Translations under genes and position numbers: made by a program
Notes under the pieces: generated by a model
Databases searched by the model: none
What the model saw: the letters and a program-made list of their open reading frames with translations, nothing else
What the model was told of the DNA's origin: nothing
Source: Erigeron canadensis
Lineage: Eukaryota > Streptophyta > Magnoliopsida > Asterales > Asteraceae
Length of the DNA: 64,000 bases
Direction of reading: 5' to 3'
NCBI RefSeq assembly: GCF_010389155.1
Contig: NC_057763.1
Coordinates: 32,160,645-32,224,644 of the forward strand
Part shown: positions 22,735 through 33,987 of the stretch, one piece after another
Numbering within the stretch: the first letter of the stretch is position 1
Layout: each line of letters starts with the position of its first letter

Positions 22735-23353
22735 CTAGCTAATCACCCCGGGTTCAACCCGGGTTAATTTATAAACGCTTTACAAATTAACTGAATTATA
22801 TCCGGGTAGTTTTAAAATATATTATCATGTTAAAATGTATAATAACAACATTAAATAAATTGAAAGGTTATAATAAGTTATTATGTAGATAATGAAACTA
22901 AAGGGAAACAGAACATGTGCAGCTGTTGACACATGTTGAAACACATACGGATGATAAAAACAAAAAAGTAAAACCTATCCAAAAAGAACTATAGTTTTCT
23001 GCCTATTATAACGAAAAATTAAGGTGATTAAAAACTTACATAATAGTGTGAACATTTAATAAAAATTTATATTAATGAGATATATTTATAAAAAGAAGGA
23101 TATTATAAAATTAATATGATGATGTTATAATTAATTAAAAAGATGCATGAGGGTACATAAATTTTAAAACTCTTATGTTATTACAATTCTTTTTTATTTA
23201 TATAATATAATATAATAATTTTAAAAAGATTATTAACTAAATATGACATCATAAATAGAATAAAAACATTTTTAAAAAATTTGTAGACATCACACATCAT
23301 AATTGTTTCTAAAAATAATTTAAAAAACAATCCTTCTTTATTATATATAAAGA
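22735..23353 (-). mobile_element. Non-autonomous Helitron, 619 bp
   Basis: Read on the minus strand: 5' TCTTTATATATAATAAAGAAG, then AT-rich filler, then a strong hairpin (AACCCGGGTTGAACCCGGGG) about ten bases before the terminal CTAG. It is inserted exactly between A (22734) and T (23354). It has all the structural hallmarks of a Helitron and no coding capacity. Confidence 0.8.
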
Positions 23354-23624
23354 TTATTATTTTTTAATTATTAAAAGGAGCCTTGGTTTAGGTCGTCATG
23401 TTTGATATATGATAATTGGTAATAATGCCTTGCTTCAACCAAAGTTTTTTACATAAACAAAATTGTTACTTGACAACTACATAATAATGAGAGTGCTTTT
23501 AAAATAAACTTTCAACTATATAATAATGATGGTGCTTTTAAAACTTTCGCATACTTTTTGACATTGTAAATATTTCACACTTCACATGCTTAAGCACCCG
23601 ACTAATACTCATTTAGACTTAGAT

Positions 23625-24098
23625 GAGAAATTTTTCACATTCAAATATTTGTTTGTTTTTTAAATAAATAAATGGGCCTTCATGAATTTTATGATTAGAA
23701 AACAAAGTATGAGGTGTTCTTTATCTAAGCTTAAATGGGGGACAACCTTATATATACATATGAAAAAGTGAATATAAGGTTGTCCGACACCTAAGCTTAG
23801 GTGTCGAACCCCTCAAATACTAATTTTTTTTTTAATGGACTGTTGTACAGTACAATTATATAGCATATTTGATGGTGTTCGGTCAAAATCTGATAATATA
23901 CAGATCGTTTCGATATATATATATATATATCTAAGGTTGTTAGATAATTAAGCTTAAAAACTCGTGTAATATTTATTTAATCCATAAAATTTATGGGAGC
24001 CCAAACATTTATTTATTAAACAAAGATACTAAAAAAATCAATATATCAGAGGTTACACACCTAAACTTATGTGTCAAACAACCTTAAATTCACTTTTC
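23625..24098. mobile_element. Cluster of foldback MITE copies D, E (half) and F
   Basis: D (about 23625-23752) is degenerate and ends GGGGGACAACCTTATATAT. E (about 23760-23838) keeps only its left arm, GAATATAAGGTTGTCCGACA then CCTAAGCTTAGGTGTCG. An unrelated 90-bp segment follows. F (about 23931-24098) starts CTAAGGTTGTTAG and ends CAAACAACCTTAAATTC. All are separated by AT dinucleotide runs, the apparent preferred target. Confidence 0.65.
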
Positions 24099-24109
24099 TA
24101 TATATATAT

Positions 24110-24293
24110 GGGGATGAGAATATAAGGTTGTCGGGTATCTAAGCTGACATATTGTTTTTTTAATCCATAAAAATCATGGGGGTCCATACATTTATTCATA
24201 AAACAAGAAATAATAAAATATTAGTATGTGAGGGGTTCCACACCTAAGCTTAGGTGTCGGACAACCTTATATTCCTTTTTCCCATATATATAT
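24110..24293. mobile_element. Foldback MITE, copy G (best preserved)
   Basis: Left arm GGGGATGAGAATATAAGG and right arm CCTTATATTCCTTTTTCCC pair over about 35 bp, continuing into ACCTAAGCTTAGGTGTCGG on the right. The interior has the family ATCATGGGGGTCC signature. Length 184 bp. Confidence 0.8.
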
Positions 24294-24295
24294 AT

Positions 24296-24472
24296 GAGAA
24301 AAGTGAGTATGTGGCTGTTATGCACTCAATTTGGGTGAAAAACCCTCACATACCAACATTTTAATATTTTGAATATATGTTTGGTCCCCCATGATTTTTA
24401 TGGTTTTAAAAAACGTATGTGAAGGGTTTTTCATCTAACTTTTATGCCTAACAGCCTCATATTCCCTTCCCC
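24296..24472. mobile_element. Foldback MITE, copy H
   Basis: Arms of the GTATGTGGCTGTTAT subtype, as in copy A, with right arm AACAGCCTCATATTCCC. The interior reads GGTCCCCCATGATTTTTATG. The outer arms of this subtype differ from copies C to G while the interior is shared. Confidence 0.7.
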
Positions 24473-24482
24473 TTATACTAGA

Positions 24483-25620
24483 TAGATTAAGTTCCCGAGT
24501 AATACCCAGAAGTGTTGTGGTAATTCATTTTTATAGTTATAGCAATATGATAGTTACATTTGAAAACACGACAACATAATGGACTACATAATAAGCATGC
24601 ACTATAATAACATATTGTAAAATTTTACCAAGTGGTGTTATAGCTCATTTGATGCTTTAGAAAATCTAAATCATGTTAATTCATTACTAATTAATGCTTC
24701 AAACCGCATGTGGATTAACACGAGACAGAGAAAATAAGACGTTAAAAAATCATATAACAAAATCATCACAGAATGAAGAACGGGACTACAAATCTTATAC
24801 CTAAAGCATAAAAATACAGGAAGACACAAAGAAATATAAATTAAAATAAAGTACATAATGTATAAAAAAACAATTCAGATTACTGATGCGTTATAGAAAA
24901 ATGATTTTTAATTAAGAAATCATTGTTTGTAAATTTTTACAAATGTTGTACAAGTAAATACCTCAACAAAACGCAAACTAACAAGCAGTGAACCCGATCG
25001 AAAGTAGATAGTATTGTGGTAAGTACGAGATCGTTCACATAGACGTTTGCACTACCTAGCCTAATAATGTGTGTAATTCTAGCGGTTGGAGTTGTTACGA
25101 TTTCCTATTAAACTAATGCAAATAAAAGTAAATAGAAACTGCAACCGCTTATTCAGCGAGATACTTCGGTTAAATATGAAAATTGAATTAAAAATAACAG
25201 TAATTAAAATTAAAATACTTGTTTGGCATCTCCGATCTCATGGTACGACCGGATTACTTATCCTACCTACTTGGTAGATTGTTGAAAAACTTAATCACGA
25301 CTCAGATTCTCGTTACATTCACTTTGCCTAAGTAACTAATGTTGTCCCTAGACTCATACTACTCTTTAAATAAATTCTCGTTAGATTCAGTTTCAGCATT
25401 AATCACCTAAGCATTCTCGTTAGATTTTCCCAATTGTTCATTTTGATAGTTTTATTGTTTTTGAGTTGGATAATCGAATTCGATGACAATATTGTAATGA
25501 CTTTCATAGTCAAATAGTGAAAATGGAGATTTTGATGATAATTGGGATGGACCAAGTTGTAATGATTATAAATGATGTTTAAATGAAGAGATTTTGAAAA
25601 AAACCAACTTAAGAACAAGA
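24483..25620 (-). repeat. Degenerate LTR-type fragment
   Basis: After 400 bp of featureless AT-rich DNA, about 24900-25440 read in reverse carries CGATCGGGTTCACTGC in a context matching the right end of the LTR at 39397-42959 (CGATCGGGTCCACTGC). It is probably a decayed relative in opposite orientation, without recognisable ends. Confidence 0.45.
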
Positions 25621-25649
25621 TGAGAATGAAAATGAGTTAAGAATTGGTA

Positions 25650-26629
25650 GTAACTTATTTGCGTTTAGCTATGGCTAGATAGCCTAGAATATGATAAATG
25701 CCTTATATGTGTTTAGTAATTTGATTTGCTAGATTGAAAGCTTGTAATTTGCGTTCTGGTGGTCATCATGATTTTTGGTTGTCGCGAAGGAGGTGAGTGT
25801 TTTTGCATACTTTTATATATGCGTCGGATTGGTTACCATATGATGATGGATTCCGTGTGTGGTAATCAATTTGGCGTTGAGTCTAAGTACTGAATATCTT
25901 TGATTACGGGCTCAAGTGGTGGCCATAGCCCATGTGGGCATTTGAGATATAGCCTAAACAGGATATTGATATTGTTTATTTGAGATTGTAATCATTTGTT
26001 TATTTGGATCCATATAATGCGTTAGTACAATGGTGAATATATACTATATAGGTATGGTACGACGATGTTATAGGCTATATGTAATAGACCTTTGTGCATT
26101 GTCCTCCTTTGTGTTTATAAATTATACAAGATTATTCACTAAGCCTTTTAGTTGTTTACTATTTTTATAAGTTGTCCCGGAAGTAGACTAATGATTTAGT
26201 GTTTTGAAGATTATTGATGATTTGAATTGTGGAATGTTGACTTTTACGGTAAAATTAGTTTGTGGCTAGAACCCATAGTAGCCCCTATAAACTATTGACT
26301 CTTGGTACATTTGAGATGTGGTTGGTGAAGTTTGGTCTAGTATATTTCTGCAAACTTTCAGTTGGTGACATGACCTTTTGTATCTAAAATATTTGGTTAT
26401 CTTTTGGTTGAAGTCATAATGGGTAAGCCACCCTTTTTCGTTGTAAAACTCATTCATGAATAATTGAAAGCTTTTGAAATGTTTAGTAATTGGATTATGT
26501 CTTATTTGTATCAGTGAAAGGTTAAGAAAAGTTTGGAATTGATTCGAAATGTTGAAAAACGTCAAAAAGAGTGCTTTTGGTGTACAACAGTGAGCATGGC
26601 CTCTGTGTCATAGAGCACGACTCTTGGCC
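25650..26629 (+). repeat. LTR fragment (copy i of the TGTAACACCCC family)
   Basis: It shares ordered blocks with the LTRs at 40184 and 60933: AGGAGGTGAGT then TTTGCATAC near 25790, TTCACTAAGCCTTT then TAGTTGTTTACTATTTTTAT near 26130, and TTTCTGCAAA then GTCATAATGGGTAA near 26345-26435. Its left end is missing. At the right it is interrupted by a hAT-like element inside a GC-rich repeat (GGCCTCTGTGTCATAGAG). Confidence 0.6.
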
Positions 26630-27320
26630 TAGGGGTGAGGACGGTTCGGTTTGGTTCGATTTTTGACTAAACCTGAAACCGAACCGTTATAATTCGGTTT
26701 TTGAAAACTAAAACCATTGAGTTTCGGTTTTTTCGGTTTGAATCATTTCAGTTCAGTTTTTCGGCTTTAATCGGTTTTTAACCACTTGTGGTTTGGGTCA
26801 AATTGAGCTTCAAAAGTTTATAAGATTATAACCTATAATTACACCTTAATTAATTTCAACAAGTTTTCAAAGCAATATTAATAACAATAACACTACAATA
26901 ATGACAACAAATCCATAAAAGTAAGTTGTACAAACTTCAAACAAATTTTATACATAACTATTTATATCTTTTACGTGTTGTTTAATTATACAATTATTAA
27001 AACAAATTATATTTGTTGTGTATTTTCACTTAAAACATATAAATGATATTATTATATACACCTAAAAATGCCAATATAATAACATATTTATCAAAAATTA
27101 ATAATAAAATGATATAAATATAAAATAAAGTAAAAATATATATATTTTTGGTTTGGTTCGGTTTATATGGTTCGGTTTTTCATTAGAAACCAAAACCGAA
27201 TCACAACTTTTGGTTTTTAGAAAACCAAAACCAATGGTTTTTGGTTTTTTCTGTTTTTTTGGTTCGGTTTTTTCGGTTTTCATGGTTTTTTCAGTTTTCG
27301 GTTCGGTTTTTGCTCACTGC
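26630..27320. mobile_element. hAT-like non-autonomous element rich in CGGTTT
   Basis: Begins TAGGGGTGAGGACGGTTCGG and ends CGGTTTTTGCTCACTGC, so GGTGAG and GTGAGC face each other. Arms of repeated CGGTTT/AACCGA sequence flank an AT-rich centre. An 8-bp duplication could not be confirmed. The reading frame at 27153-27371 is an artefact of the CGGTTT repeats. Confidence 0.5.
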
Positions 27321-29540
27321 AAAGGGTTTGCTCCGCTGACCTCGAACCTAATTTTTTTAGCCTCCGTGTGACCTTTTCGGGTCCTGAAACTTACATAGTA
27401 GTTTATTTACATCATTTCTTTTAGGCCCGCTCAATCACATGCTTCAAGATCCACCGCTTAATATATGATAAGAAATGTTTGAATTTGAGTTACTTTTTGT
27501 ATTTTTTACAATAAAATTCAGTGGATGTATTTTTATATGAAATTGATAACTTTTTTATGAACACTAACAACATTTCTATAGATTGTAGTTAACATTTCCT
27601 TACTAGTTTTGTCTGCTTTGCAGTTTATATATATTTATTTATTCGATTCTAAGGTTGGGAAATTCGTGACTTGGACTCGATTCGGTGATGGTGGGAGTCA
27701 GGAGTTTTGGAGAATCGGAATCGACTCGAGGAGAACTCGGATAGAAAACTTATATACAAACATAAGTATTTTTGAAATTATATGTAATAGAACTTTAAAA
27801 ATATATTTCAAACTTCAAATTTAAACATAATTGTTTAAAAACATTAACATAATAATTCAAACTTGAAAATTAAACGTTAAATTAGTTGATAGATTCACGC
27901 TTAATCATCATTTTTTCGTATCAAGGTTGGAAAACTCGTGACTCGGATTTGCCTCGACGAGGTAGAAAGTCAAGAGTTTATTTTAGATACTCGGCCGACT
28001 CAAGAGAGTTTTATAACCTTGCCTGATTCACAATTGTTCTAGCTTTTAGGGTAGAAATAGTACGGAAACTTTATATGTACATCTCAAAACCCGTTTTAAA
28101 TTATTGCTATATATAATTTTCCTCAATAATAATAAAATAATGTATGATTAGCAGAAAACCGAAAATAGAGCAAGAATAAAAATGAAATGGAAGAATCAAG
28201 TAATTGTGTAGAGAAAGCAAAGGTACCGTACACGCATCTAACCAAGGCGCGTGGACAAATTAGAAGCCTTTACGATTCTTTACTTGGTCTCTTGCTCTTC
28301 TTTCTTTAATATATTTGACATCACATAAAATTTAAGTATGATTTACTGAAAATTCTTTATAATTATAATCACAAATGTGAAAAACTGAAAATGATAAAAT
28401 GTCAAACGTACAAAATTTTTAATTGATCATAAGTCAATAAAATAAATACTAAGTTCAAACAGAATAATTATCTATAACCTATAATGTTTTATAAAAAAAA
28501 CTACTTTCAAAAATCTCAAATAAGATTTTGAACTACTTAAAATATTTATCTTCTTTAATTAATTTAAACATCTCTACCTAATGTACTTAAAAATACTTTT
28601 AATAAAATAATTTACAACATAAATTTTTTAATCCTTAAAATAACTACATTACCTCCTTTAACATCAATTAGTTTTACATTCATTACCATTCCATTGCCGC
28701 TACTGCCACCACCATCTCGCGCCACTATCACCATCGCGGCTGCAAAACACAATTAATGGTAAAAAGTGTTTGGCAAAAAAAAAATGATTATTTACGTTTT
28801 CAAAGTGACAATACACAGTTTTAAAAAAACATGTTAATATATGTTTTTTCAAAACGTAATTTTTAAACGTAAAATTTATTTTACATGATCAACCCCAAAC
28901 ACCCTTGGGTTATGTGGAAAAGAATCAATGTTTCAAATGTGAGTTCCAAACACTTTTCTTGCTATCGTTAGTATTTCATGTTAAAGCTAGCTTTGTGTAT
29001 TTTGATAGCTAGCTTCATTTGAGCGACCTCATGAATTTTGCTGCAAAGCTTTTACTAACTACCTCTTCATGTAAACATTAATTTTATTCTTATCAAATGT
29101 AATCTAAGGATAATACTACTAGATTAATTAAGTTTTATTGTATAGAACATTGTATAGATAAACCATAATACCCTACCATTTTACCCTAATTGCCTACCAT
29201 CTTATAAGTTGTATATAACCACAAACTTATAAGCTTTTACTAGTTTGATGTTATAATCTTTGAGTAAGACTTAGTCTTTAATTAGCAAAGTTATTATGTC
29301 AACAAACTAAAATACTACAGGAATCACATAAATTATAATAAAAGACCATAACTACTACGTACCTGAGTGGTTGAGCAAATTAGCTAGATAGAAATTATAC
29401 GACCATAAATCATAGTAGAATACTTAGTTATTGACCATGGCATTTAATTAGAATACTGTTAATTATAGACCATTTGGTTTATAGCACTCCCTAATTAGTT
29501 CATATACAGTAGAAACGATCGAGTACGACTTGACCATAAG
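27321..29540. other. Intergenic DNA with small repeats
   Basis: No gene. It contains the MITE at 27922-28021, a diverged half of the same family at about 27650-27740, and the dispersed block at 28625-28740. Elsewhere only AT-rich, low-information sequence is visible. Confidence 0.6.
27922..28021. mobile_element. Small MITE, 100 bp
   Basis: Starts CAAGGTTGGAAAACTC and ends GAGTTTTATAACCTTG, pairing at 14 of 16 bases. The interior is built of GACTCGG/CGACGAGG repeats. Target duplication not clear. Confidence 0.65.
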
Positions 29541-30225
29541 GATGATGGTAATGGTTACTCTCATGTCTAGCCATGCCTAGCCATCTACTAATAATATATT
29601 ACCACATCACTTCATGCCTAATTCATACCTAGTCATGCCTAACCTATGACAACCATGTCTCTCCATGCCTCACCATCCCTTACTATTTTTCACCAATCAT
29701 ACCCACTCTCTCTCCTATCCCTCCTTAAATCATTTATTATACCCCTATCTCTCTCTCTCTCATGCCTAAGCGGCAATGTATGTGTAACACCCCAACAAGG
29801 CGGAATAATGGGATATCACAAGAAAACCACAGCACGACATGGAAATTAAGTAGAGACAAATCTAGATGCATTAAAAGGATTGGGAATCCCTACAAACTAG
29901 TCAATTACAAATCCGAGACCATACAAAAATGCACAAGGAGCACGACCATCAAACGTTTACAAAAAAGAGTACAAAAGATGGTATATGATCCTAAGCATAA
30001 CCCATAAGCAGAGACAATGAATCACGGATTCACAGTAAAGTCCAAGTCCAAGTCCAATCCTAGCATGCAAACAATCAATTATCATCCAACACGTCTTTGA
30101 TTCACCTGTTCACCTGAAAAGTGTACTAAAACGGGTCAACATAAAGTTGGTGAGTTCGTAGGTTTAAATAATAAAAGTCTAGTGTGTCGGGATAACAACC
30201 GTTAACAATATACGAGGATTAATAA

Positions 30226-30500
30226 CGTGGGCTCAACAACCCAATACGTGAGTATAAAGATACCCATAACATGGATTCAACAATCCATAACGTGAGTATA
30301 AAAATACCCATAACGTGAGTATAAAGATACCAATAACGTGAGTATAAAAATACCCATAACGTGAGTATAAAGATACCCATAACGTGAGTATAAAGATACC
30401 CATAACGTGGATTTAACAATCCATAACGTGAGTTTAACAACCCATAACGTGAGTATAAAGATACTCATAACGTGGATTTAACAATCCATAACGTAAGTAT
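30226..30500. repeat. 24-bp tandem array inside the solo LTR
   Basis: About eleven units of CATAACGTGAGTATAAAG plus ATACC. Some units are replaced by the variant GTGGATTTAACAATC. The unit is a multiple of three, so it opens artefactual frames on the minus strand. Confidence 0.9.
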
Positions 30501-31011
30501 ATATATGTAATAAACGTTTCAATAACACATATCGCAAGCAATTAATTAAGTAGTTATCATCTCATTCAATATCATAATCAAACGTATCAACCGACAAGCA
30601 TTTAACAAACGAGTACACTTTCCACCACAAATAAAGTAAACGTAGGGGCTACGAAACTCACCTTGGCCTCTAGAAGTCGTTAGAAAGAGATTAAGCAGAC
30701 GAGCGGGGAGCACAACAATCACAAACCTATTACATCAACATCTTATCAGCACATTATAACCTAAACTATGCCACATTCCCAAGGATGGATTATAAGATGA
30801 ATTTAGAACATTTGGTTAAAGATATAAAGGTTTTGATTGAACACAAGTTGAGGTTTGACACTAAATCCGGACGTAGAAATCAAAGTGTTACACGCGCCTT
30901 GTTATGGATCATTAAGATGTAATAATGAGTTTGGGTTAAGCAACTAAGGTTTAAACACTTTAGAACACTAAATATACATGATTAGCAAATATGTGACACT
31001 TAGAAAAAGCA

Positions 31012-31265
31012 TGTGGCACATAGTTGGCTTTTTCAGATTTTTGGGCAAATATGTGGCACATGCATACATGCATGTGGCGCATATTTGACTTTGTCCAGAC
31101 TTTACACAAAAAACCGTGGAACATCATTACTCAATGTGACACATATTTAGCTTTTTCAAATTTTTGGAAAAATGTGGCACATGCATACCTGCATGTGCCG
31201 CATATTTGACTCTGTTCGAACTTTACACAAAAACTGTGACACATCATTACTCAATGTGGCACAGC
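31012..31265. repeat. ~130-bp tandem duplication with palindrome
   Basis: Two units share TGTGGCACATGCATAC, TTGACT, ACTTTACACAAAAA and CATCATTACTCAATGTG in the same order. Each contains the near-palindrome GCACATGCATACATGCATGTGG/C. Confidence 0.8.
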
Positions 31266-32889
31266 TGGGCATGTTCTTGCTCAAAACGGATTTCAACACT
31301 AAAATTGACCTATGAACGATTTTGGAAGTGCAAATACTCATTTTTAAGCATCATAAACACATATAAACATAACCCATAACAAAAATCCGTCCATAACATG
31401 AACACAAGTTCAAAATCATCTTAATTCAACCAAAACCCTAAATGAAACCCTAGTTTGACTCAAATGCGGTTTTGACTCGATTCTTGACCCAAAAACGTTT
31501 AGATTCAACTAGAGACACGTTCAACAACATAAAATGATGAATATAAGGTAGCTTTAACTTACCAAATCTTCCACAAGCTTCTAACCCGTATTTGAGCTAT
31601 AAAAGGAGATTTCTTGCACTTTGAGGTTTGGTCTTTTGATATGATGATTAGGTGATGATAATGATGATGAATTTATTGCAAATCTAGCTGGGATGTCATT
31701 AAATTAACTCAAGAATTTAGATAGATAGAGAGATGAGTTGTTGGTGCATTTAGTGAGAGATGAGAAAGAGAGAAGGTGTAAGAATTGAATGGATGGATGA
31801 TTGGGAGGATAGGGTTGGGTCATGGGTGGTTCATGGATCATGGGTCGACCCATGGATCACCCGATTACGTTTCTAGTCAATTTTTAACGTCACATTACGT
31901 CATAAAGCCGATAAATACGACCACATAGCCTCGTCTAGTATAAATACACGTTTCTAACTCATACATAAATACATGAACTATTTAAATCAGTTAGCATAAT
32001 AAATCATTTAGCATGTTCGGGTCAACGAGTTGAAAATCAATTAAGCCACAAAGTCATGGAATTAAATCAAGATTATCCACGTTTAATATACGTTAATACG
32101 AGTCAAAAATCACAAATGTTACAGTATGCCTAAATGTTTCATGCCTAGGCCATGCCTAAACCTTGACGGCGGTGTTTACTGCTAGGCATGAGCATGCGCA
32201 TGCCTAGCCCCATGTCTAGACCATTGCCATCATCTTGAATGGTCTCAGCTTCCTAGAATAAGCCGTTGTGTATTAGTACTTATACAAATACAAATTAGCT
32301 CAAAATATGATAATTATTGGATACAAGCTAGTTAAGTTTATAACATAACGTTTTAATATGTTCATCCGTTTTGGCAAAGCTTCATAAAAGACTATATTTT
32401 AACCAAAAATATTTAAATGCTATATTGAAATTGTGTAGGGGTTATAATTCTTGTTATTCTTTTCTTTGATTTTTTGTTAAACTTTCTTCGATGCTCCGAG
32501 TTAAGTATATTTCTATATATGTACTATCAAAGTGCGTTTCTACTATTAATGTTGTAAAATTTTATAGTTGAAAAATAAAATATATTAACGTCTAGTACTT
32601 TTCATCTTCATTTTTACTCGTATATAAAAAAGAGCCTTAATTTAAAATTTAAATTTTCGAAACATTAATATTTTAGTACATGCCTTGCTAATGAAGACAT
32701 TGCATTTATTAACTTTTATCATTTTTAAATATTACAATAATAATTTCATATACTTGTATGGGTGACAATCAAGGTCTTTCCTATCCGAAGTCAGCCGTTG
32801 CGTCAACCGTTGCTACTGTCACTATTTAATCCATGTACTAATAGAAGTTTACAAAATTGTACTCATAACTTCAATATAGACCATATCAT

Positions 32890-33181
32890 TTGGGATGAGC
32901 AGGGACCGATACCAGTATCGATATTGACGATATTAGTTTCGAAAATCATAAAAATGTGGTTTCGGTCCAATATAAGGTGGGATCAGGACGACACTGGTGA
33001 AATCCCGTTGTTTGCCACATAATTTTTCTGGTCCGATCCCAACCCCAAATTTCGAAAACCATCAAATTCAATACCGGTTCCCACTACCCACCCCACTTAG
33101 GACTCAGTACCACTTCTCGGTACCGAGATTACGACGGTACCGGGACAAGCTTCGGGGGTTGGGTTTTTCACCTCATCCCTA
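32890..33181. mobile_element. hAT-like non-autonomous element
   Basis: Ends TTGGGATGAGC and CTCATCCCTA are inverted. The flanks CATATCAT (32882-32889) and CATATCAA (33182-33189) form an 8-bp duplication with one mismatch, as expected for hAT elements. The interior is rich in GGTACCG/GGTCCGA motifs. Confidence 0.65.
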
Positions 33182-33613
33182 CATATCAACAATACTTATA
33201 TCTATATATATACTACTATATAAAGCGTTAACATTCTTCTCCATTTCAATTAAGATTATTATAACCCGAAATTCCCCACATCCACAACAAGTAAAGTACA
33301 TGGTTTATTAAAAAACAATTAATATTAAAATTTAGCCCGTAATTTCAAAAAATAACTATATTACACCATTATCTTACATCAATAACTTACATTACTCGTC
33401 AAATATTTTTACCACCAATTCCTACGACCATCATTCATTTTAACTACCATTATTGTCGCTATTCTACTTTGTTGTATCATCTAGTTATTACTAAAAATAA
33501 TTAATCAATTAATATTTCTATTTATCTCCATATCTATATCTATATCTATATCTATACACAGAAAGTACAAACAATCCCCACTCACACACATATATATACA
33601 TACATACACACGC

Positions 33614-33622
33614 CTATATATA
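33614..33622 (+). promoter_or_regulatory. Candidate TATA box of the DA2-like gene
   Basis: CTATATATA followed by AATCAGAG, about 370 bp ahead of the ATG. A 5'-UTR intron at about 33758-33855 (GG/GTATCTTCTT to TTTTGCAG) is plausible between the two. Confidence 0.35.
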
Positions 33623-33987
33623 ATCAGAGAAAGTTCTGATCATGTCCCCTCTCCTCCTCTACAAATCTCTCGATCTCCATACCTTAACAAAACCCCTCTG
33701 TTAAACAAACACTTTTAGATTTCATTCATCAATAAATTCAGGATTTTGTTCAATTGGGTATCTTCTTATTACCATTTCATCCTTTTTTTCATTTGGGCCT
33801 TTTCTTGAATTTCCATATTTGATAATAAAGTTTCAAACTTTTTTTGATTTTGCAGGTTTTTATGGACACCCTTTATCTTGTTTTCAATTGGGGTGTTTCT
33901 ATTTTTGGGATTTATGTTGTAAATATTGGATTTTGAAATTAGGGTTTTGTTATATATATAGAAAAAAATAGTTGACATTTTGATTTG

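Larger units (their letters stand above)
29783..32123. mobile_element. Solo LTR, 2.34 kb
   Basis: Starts TGTAACACCCC and ends AATGTTACA, with the 5-bp duplication GTATG on both sides (29778-29782 and 32124-32128). No internal domain or second LTR is present, so it arose by LTR-LTR recombination. It contains a 24-bp tandem array (30226-30500) and a ~130-bp tandem duplication with a palindrome (31012-31265). Probably Ty3/gypsy by its style. Orientation is uncertain, because AAGGTGAGT in the reverse direction resembles the related LTRs. Confidence 0.85.
29541..32234. mobile_element. MITE-like element split by a solo LTR
   Basis: The left end GATGATGGTAATGGT and right end ACCATTGCCATCATC are inverted repeats with one mismatch. 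Both flanks are rich in CATGCCTAGCC-type motifs. The solo LTR at 29783-32123 lies inside. Without it the element would be about 350 bp. Confidence 0.6.

Noticed and set aside
27153..27371. 72-codon frame rich in Phe/Gly
   Set aside because: Arises from CGGTTT repeats of the hAT-like element.
30219..30468. Two minus-strand frames with FILTLWV-type repeats
   Set aside because: Translation of the 24-bp tandem array inside a solo LTR.
33202..33484. Helitron with TC and CTAG ends
   Set aside because: Ends and A/T flanks fit, but there is no hairpin before CTAG. Both motifs are expected by chance in this AT-rich region.
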